Assembly (NCBI GenBank): GCA_963932145.1
Contig: OZ010577.1
Span: forward strand, 19,406,686-19,470,685
Direction: 5' to 3'
Length of the DNA stretch: 64,000 bases
Origin: Acanthosepion lycidas
Lineage: Eukaryota; Mollusca; Cephalopoda; Sepiida; Sepiidae
Both the position numbers and the translations under genes were made by a program. Shown piece after piece: positions 57,647 through 64,000 of this stretch (position 1 is the stretch's first letter; each line of letters starts with the position of its first letter). Below the pieces are notes generated by a model. It searched no databases, had not been told where the DNA came from, and saw only the letters and a list, made by a program, of their open reading frames with translations.

Positions 57647-57905
57647 GGAAATGGCACAGGGGATATAAGTATTGCTTAAGTGAATACAATTTTTTTGGTG
57701 GTCATGAGTTCAATTTCTAAGTCAGGCAGTAAAATCTATGTACTGTAAATTTAGTGGAATGAACAGAATCTGGAATCACAAAGACAAATTAACTAATAAG
57801 AGATTATCCCTTTAGCAGAATGAAAACTGTTTACCCACATGGATTGAATAAAGGAGCCAGTTTGAAATTCTGAGAATGTTGCCAACAAACAAGATGAGGA
57901 TACCT
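57647..57905 (+). repeat. Diverged SINE, probable S1 relative
   Basis: AATGGCACAGGGGATATAAG, GTCATGAGTTCAATTTCTAA, and later TTGAATAAAGGAGCCAGTTT then GAAATTC follow the S1 order at larger divergence. It lies in the intron upstream of the exon at 57069-57140. Confidence 0.5.
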
Positions 57906-59029
57906 GTTCAACTTAATGTATAATATAACAATTTTCAAGATAAAATGTTTTTGATGAAAAATCAGAAAATTCAATCAAGTCAAGGTTTTAAAGACAAACT
58001 GATTTAAACTTTGGCATTTTTCAGTATTTTTTCATCTTTCATTGTCACATTGGCACTTTTTATCAGTAGAAAAGAAAAATGAAAATTAACTTGTCAATAC
58101 ATTTATCATCAACAGAGTTGTGTTATCTAAACAATGGTAATAAGAACTGAGTAATGGAATTTGAAATTGGATATTAATTAAAATATTAATTAAATGTGAT
58201 TTCAAAATCAGTTCTGTATATTAACATGTCAAAACAATTTATCATTCAGATACAAACAGGCTACATGATCAGATTTAATATTTCTTTGCTTTTAAAATGT
58301 TTTTTTTTTCCTTTTTATGTGCAAAGTTTTTCTAATTTAAAATAATATTAAATCAATAAGCAACTTCTCTACTGACCTTTTATTGGAGATTATTAATTCA
58401 AGCAAATTGATTAGTTTTCACTATCAATTTGCAGAGAATAAAATCCACAAGTAAGCAAGCAAGAAATGGCTAACAGAATAAGTAATGATGGTCAACATTC
58501 TTCACTTCCTTTAAGAGGAAGACATTAAATTTTCATCACATAAAAAAAAATTACAAATAAAGAATAAATTCTATTATCTTTGCTATGATTATTCATATTC
58601 TGTGTTATTAGCCAGTCTTCCTATTCAAAGCAATTCCATTATTTGTTGTCACCATTACATTATATTTGGAAGTAAAAATCAAGAGCATTTTAGTTTATAT
58701 TTACTTAAAAGTGCCAATGAAATCATAAGAAACCTTAGCATATTTTTGGAATTTAAACTTATAGAAAAGTATTCATTTTCTAAAAATAAAGAGTAAATGT
58801 GAGCACGTTCTTTTACCAAAGTAGGTGAGAAAGTGTTCTTTTCTATTGTAAAGTGCCAATTTGCAAAAAAAAAAAAACATACACTTATTTTGGAACTTGC
58901 TTCAAATCATTGATGGAACCATGTCAATAGGAAATTTTCAAGTCTTGAACTCTGTATAGTCATGAAGATTCTGTTTTTGTAGAAGGAAACTCAAAAAGGA
59001 AATCCAGGAATGCTTTGATGCAAATATTG

Positions 59030-59900
59030 GGTGACAACTGCCAAACGTACTCAACTTCCATCATGGACATTTCAAAACTCAAGATACAGCACAGTCTTGG
59101 AGTCCTTAAATGATGTCAACTCCTGAAATTGTTGATAATCTTCATAACTTAATTTCAGCCAGTCACAATGAGTCTTGGCCAAAGGACTTTCTGAGGCAAA
59201 AGAGATATCCAGGGAACATGTTGGATTTATAATTCATAAGCAGTTGGGTTATGTAGAAGTTGTTAGTCAAACAAGTACCAAAATGTTTCAATGCTGACAA
59301 AGGAACAATATTGAGTGAACACTTTTATGTTGATTTTCCAGCATTTTCAGGGATCTAGTGCTAAATCTTCACATAGATTTTTCACTGTGGATGAAACATG
59401 ATTACACCAGTATAATCAAGAGATCCAACAAATTAAAAACCACAATGCCAGACAAAAAAATGCCATGATCATGGTTTTGTAGGAAAAGAAAGATATTTTA
59501 ATAAGTATCTTCAGAAAAGCCAAAAAAAGTTCATGTGGAATATGATTCTACTTTGCTAATTAAAGAAGTGTCAAAAGGAAAATGGTGAGGGAAACTGTAG
59601 AAACATTGTAGACTTTTTACAAGACAATACACTAGCTAACATGGCTAACATAACTGAAAATTTTAGAGAATTTGTAAACACAGGCTATCCACCCCCTACT
59701 TATCAGATCTTGTTCCATCTATTTCCAGTTTACAAAAATTAAAAGGAATTCAAAACAGAAGAAATTTTCAAATGATTCATATATGATAGCAGCAAGAAAG
59801 CAGTATTTCAATTATCACACATCGGAAAATACTTTTAGAAGTTTAAGGAAACTTAAGAAATGTTGTGTCAAATATGTTTGACATCAGGATTGAGAACTTT
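59030..59900 (+). pseudogene. Mariner transposase relic
   Basis: Plus-strand frames give RFFTVDET followed by a TGA where Trp is expected and LHQYNQEIQQIKNHN (compare TGDETWVHHYDPESKQ), then FLQDNTLANMANITENFREF then VNTGYPPPT (compare LLQDNAPAHTA...HPPYSPDL) and a C-terminal IAARKQYFNYHTSENTF. Stops and indels are frequent. The HTH region may begin near 59030. TIRs were not found. Confidence 0.6.
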
Positions 59901-60812
59901 TCAGCATCTCTTTGTATCTGGTAAAGATTCAAAATTAATCTCAAGATAGTGAATTAAAGTTTCATTTAAAGCCATTAAAATACCAATGTGAAAAAAAAGC
60001 CAGTATCTTTAAATTTCCTTGAAAAGTTAAACTCACATTAGTTTGGGAACCCCAAATAGATGTACTTGCCTCTCATTAATGCATTAATTAAAAACTAAAT
60101 ATTTGCCTCATTGTTCATGCATAAAATAATGGTGAAATGGAATTAAAAGATGGCTGGAATGCTATCTCTGAAACCCACATGTTTAACCAACATTAAAGAA
60201 TAAAAAAAATAATAGTACACTAATTTAATTTTTTATCACTTGAGAATGGATTTGGCTAAGATTAAAAACATCTTGAAAACAAAAATTCATGTGACAAAAC
60301 TAATTAGAGCTAGAGTGAAAATAAAAATATCAATATATGCATACACTAAAATTTATTTTAATATGCCCCTATATAGTGCACAAGTGTATTGGAAAGCAAA
60401 AAAAATGTCAAAGTGATAGCAACTAAAAATAGTCAAGCCCAGTGACATAGTTACAATGTTAATTCAATAGCGGAAGGGGATTGCTTGTTTGAATTCAATA
60501 TTACAGTTAGTCTTGATATTCTATCATTATTTTGTCAAGTGCTTACAGACAGTGAAAAAGAAAAACAACAGCAGAATAGTGTGGATGAATATGTAGGGAT
60601 TGTAGGAAAATAAGAACTGAAGCATCATTTAACATTTAGACAAATTTATCATTTAACATAATCTTAACTTCGTGTATTTAATGAAGCTCATTTTGAAAAA
60701 TTAGACAACATACAAGACTGCAGCAATAAAGTAGACAATTTAACCTCAAAGAGTGCCATTAGGAGCAGACTCATATTTAGAAATATTTGCTAACCTAACA
60801 AAGACAGGCATT

Positions 60813-60818
<6 letters not shown>

Positions 60819-60852
<34 letters not shown>
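60819..60852. repeat. (TA)n microsatellite
   Basis: A pure run of about 17 AT/TA repeats in intergenic or intronic AT-rich sequence. Confidence 0.96.
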
Positions 60853-60854
<2 letters not shown>

Positions 60855-62653
60855 TGATCTCAGAAAATAATTATATAATACATCTAATTGAGGAAATTTG
60901 AAAATTTAACATCTGAAGATGATCAAAATCAAGACTTCAAGAGATGAAAACAAATATCAAACTTTTTTTTTTTCAGTGAATTACTGTAGTGTTATTATAA
61001 AGCATTCAGTTATTTTCTGCAAAAGCAAATAACAATTCCATTGTTAATTTGATATACAAATTAGTAAAAACTTGAAACAAATACTGCAAAATTCTCAAAA
61101 GTTATCTCCCATAATTTTTCTGAACATCACAATAAACCTTCTGAAAAATATAACCAGATTCATTGCTCAAATGCCCAAATATTTGCACCCATTTTATTTT
61201 ACAAGAATTTGCTAAATATTAAGCAAGTCGATGTTTTTTTTGTTTCAATGTCTTCAAATTAAAAAGGTACTTGTATTGCTTTTGGTTATAATTATTTTAA
61301 TACTGTGGCATGACAATGAAATTAGCAATCAGAAGAAAAACAAAAACAATTTAGACAAAATTTGTTGTTCATTTTATTGGCAAGTTAATTATTTATAGAT
61401 AAAAACAAAGAAAATTATAATCTTCTAATAAAAAAGAGAAGTCAAACAAATGCATTAATATTAATGGAGCTAAAAACTGGTATTCAAAAAAATTAAAAGC
61501 AAGGTTATTTAAGACTTTAAGTCAAATGACCCAATTCTTTTGTGTCAAACCAACTTTTGAAAAAAAAAAAAATGTGTTGTCTGACATGAACACATTCTCA
61601 ATCAGTAGTAAAATGTATAAATTCCAGAAGTTTCTCTGGAATGTCATTTAGTTAACAGAAACATCATGCTTAAAAGAGAAATCCTTTATAATTAAACAGA
61701 ATGTGTACAGAAGAATTGTCCAATATAAATTAGTAAGTAGAACTGAGAGAAAGACTATTTTTGAACACAAAGTTTTATCCTCTCTACTTTTTGTCTGAAG
61801 TGAAAGATTATCAACCATTCTTTTTAATTCAATGAAACATGTAAACCTAATATTTTATATTTTCAGATTGTTGCAGTAATAAAAAATCTATAACGGTAAG
61901 CGTTAACAACTTTAGTACTGCACTAATAAAGCAATTGCATGTTGAAACAAACAAAATATAGACACATGCACACCTGCTGAAGGTTATTGTGTGTGACAAG
62001 TGAGTCTTACTAAAAACACTTCATCTTGAAGTAGATTTAAAAACAAGGAAAACGTGATTTATGAACAACATCCATTTAGTGACAGTATTTTAAACAACTG
62101 ATATAATAAGCTTAAGAAAATGGCTTAGAGACAGTTGAGGGATTTTAAAAGATCTACATATATATTTAATGATAAACAACCAATATCTTTGTTAGTAAAT
62201 GAACAAATATAAATGCTAACTAAACAAAATGCTTCTCTCTCTCTCTCTCTCACACACACACACTGAGTTAATAAAAAAAATAATGTGTTCTGATTTAAAA
62301 CCCCTTTTGTAAAAGTATTTGAAATTGTATTCTTTATTGACTTTGATGAAATGAATGATACAATCACTAATAGGTAGTTTTTCAAAATAATCAACTTTAT
62401 TGATATGAATTGCCTAATGCAGACTGAAGCAAGAAATTCAAAAGAGCATTTGAAATTGATTGCTAGTATCATTTACACATTGATTCCCAAACAACAATGT
62501 CAGATTTAATTTACAGACATGAACATTATTGGATACTACTTCATAAATAATTATTATTACCCTTAATAGAAACATAATTTATGTAATATAAATAATAATT
62601 TACGTAATATATGAATTAAATAATTTATCTATAGACATTACTTTGCTTTAACC

Positions 62654-62657
<4 letters not shown>

Positions 62658-62700
<43 letters not shown>
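62658..62700. repeat. (TA)n microsatellite
   Basis: A pure run of about 21 TA/AT repeats. Separately, a (CT)(CA) compound repeat lies at about 62234-62263. Confidence 0.96.
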
Positions 62701-62702
<2 letters not shown>

Positions 62703-63009
62703 TGATCATAATTTGTTTTTTAAATGCTATGTCCCTTCAGGACACAGACTATCATGGCTCTCCGCAGGTTACTTTTCTTTATTATCTTAAATTGCTATAC
62801 ATACTTGGGAGAGATAAGTGTGGTTTCCCATAGCTTTCTTGAGAGTTTGGAATTCAGTGTTTTCTTTCTCTTAAATTATTTGCAACCTCAAAGCTTAGAG
62901 AGACCAGTCTATCCTTGCTATTTAATTCATAAATGGAAAAGAAATGGATTAATTTCCAGGAGATTTTGTGTGAAAATGAATAAAACAGAACTGAAGTTGG
63001 TTTGCAGAT

Positions 63010-63115
63010 TCCACTTTCCACACAGATATCTGTTACACTGACTACACATCCTGAAACAGACTAGCCCAAAATTTGAACTCAGCTTGCCAATTCCATTGTA
63101 TATGCTGATATCAGT
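63010..63115 (-). repeat. Interspersed repeat family S2, short minus-strand fragment
   Basis: The reverse complement reads GGCAAGCTGAGTTCAAATTT then TGGGCTAG. It matches GAGAGCTGAGCTCAAATTTT of the 19746 copy and GAGAGCAGAGTTTGAATTCC of the 5300 copy. Only the core is conserved. Confidence 0.45.
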
Positions 63116-64000
63116 TATATTACCTGCAGGTCCATCATAAAAATTACCCAGTGAAAAAAATTATTTACATGATATAAGAACATAAGTTTGACATGATTTT
63201 CATTTAACAAACATTTTTATTAAGTGATACAAGGAAAATTATTATACAAATCACAAATAAAATCAATATAAATCACAGATAAATTACTTGTAATCAAACC
63301 AATTAAAAGTATAAATTCTTGCAATCTCTTCCATTATTTCACTTATGTAATTATCAACATGTCTGTTACTTATTTGGAATGAAAACTATAGAGGGTAAAA
63401 AAAGAATGATTTCTTGATGAAATGAGGTTAAAATAACAGGTATGAACCAAAATGAAGTGTGTGCAAGATAAGACAACACGTACGATTTTGTTGAATAGTC
63501 TAAGCAGATGTGCCAGATGTGCACAATTACACAGGAGTATTATAAAATTAATGCAGCTGAAGAAAAGAATAAAATATTTTTTTTTTTTTAAATTAAGAAT
63601 TTGAAGCCTTCCTAGACATGCAGCAAAAATGAAAGACTTAAAAAAAAAAAAATGTTTGTTCCACTAACAAGTCTTTTTTTTTTTTCACTGAAAGAAGAAA
63701 AAAAATGTGTGTCCAACAAATTTATGTAACTCATATGGGAATCCCTTTAAACAGTGGTTGGGGAATGAATGTGATAAATACTATCCAAGACCCTTTGAAG
63801 ATTACCAAATGTGATATATTTCTAAGGAACTCTGGAGAGCACACTGGTAAAAATCTAGCAGTGACAATACTATATCTTAGTCTACATATATAAAACTATC
63901 ATAAAAAAATTTAACCTACTTACAGCTGCAAATAGTTTTATCAATGTAGGCTAAATGTTGTTGAACATAAAAAAACTTAAAACTATCTTCTCCAGCATTT

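Larger units (their letters stand above)
59901..64000. other. Upstream ZRANB1 intron, no exon found
   Basis: Apart from the listed repeats, this is AT-rich sequence with no recognisable ZRANB1 coding segment on the minus strand. Donor-like GTAAGT motifs such as the one near 63918 are not preceded by ZRANB1-like codons. The next upstream exon is expected beyond the window. Confidence 0.6.

Noticed and set aside
63121-63170. Minus-strand FYDGPA then CTGCAG-GTAATA as a donor for the missing exon
   Set aside because: The Pro-Ala-G ending fits the expected phase, but an in-frame stop lies only about 13 codons upstream, there is no acceptor and the residues do not match TRABID.
63915-64000. Possible upstream ZRANB1 exon ending at a GTAAGTAGG donor on the minus strand
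   Set aside because: An open frame reaches the window edge, but its translation shows none of the expected residues before ADIEDLP and its phase does not fit the split Asp codon.

Overview
This is an AT-rich, gene-poor stretch of an animal nuclear genome. It has long introns, many (TA)n and (CA/GT)n microsatellites, and layers of decayed LINE, Penelope-like, mariner, Helitron-like and SINE sequence. The only host gene I can support is the 3' part of a ZRANB1 (TRABID) orthologue on the minus strand. The gene, the repeat mix and the intron sizes suggest a lophotrochozoan, most likely a cephalopod mollusc. That assignment is inference, because no species-diagnostic sequence was tested.

ZRANB1 covers the whole window. 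Six coding exons (57069-57140, 25062-25260, 13188-13306, 7940-8065, 1971-2200, 578-814) join in perfect reading phase with GT/AG borders. They encode about 327 residues: the end of the ankyrin-type ubiquitin-binding region, the entire OTU deubiquitinase domain with its catalytic Cys and His, and the short acidic C-terminus. The N-terminal NZF zinc fingers must lie beyond base 64000. Everything from 815 to 57068 between exons is intron, and the introns hold all the mobile elements.

Region by region. 1-577 is 3' UTR. 2201-7939 is an intron with two copies of a TIR-bearing element; one carries a ten-copy, apparently identical 55-bp tandem array. 8066-13187 holds a Penelope-like 3' end fused to a tRNA-type SINE, a Helitron-like non-autonomous element, and LINE and mariner scraps. 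13307-25061 holds a mariner pseudogene, an internally deleted mariner, a Jockey-like LINE fragment and a 490-bp foldback. 25261-57068 (31.8 kb) holds RTE-like LINE fragments and the most informative locus. There, a 5.8-kb I-type LINE (33512-39339, minus strand, with CCHC ORF1, endonuclease, RT and RNase H) is inserted in a Jockey-like LINE on the plus strand, flanked by a 14-bp target-site duplication. A second, opposite-strand copy of the same LINE family (5' part only) lies at 43257-45300. 57141-64000 has SINE copies and another mariner relic.

I did not find an undescribed gene system. The most interesting signals are the resolvable nested LINE insertion with a shared 5' leader, the identical minisatellite confined to one of two related transposons, the Penelope/SINE composite present at two loci, and the intronic inverted repeats that could form long dsRNA in the ZRANB1 pre-mRNA.
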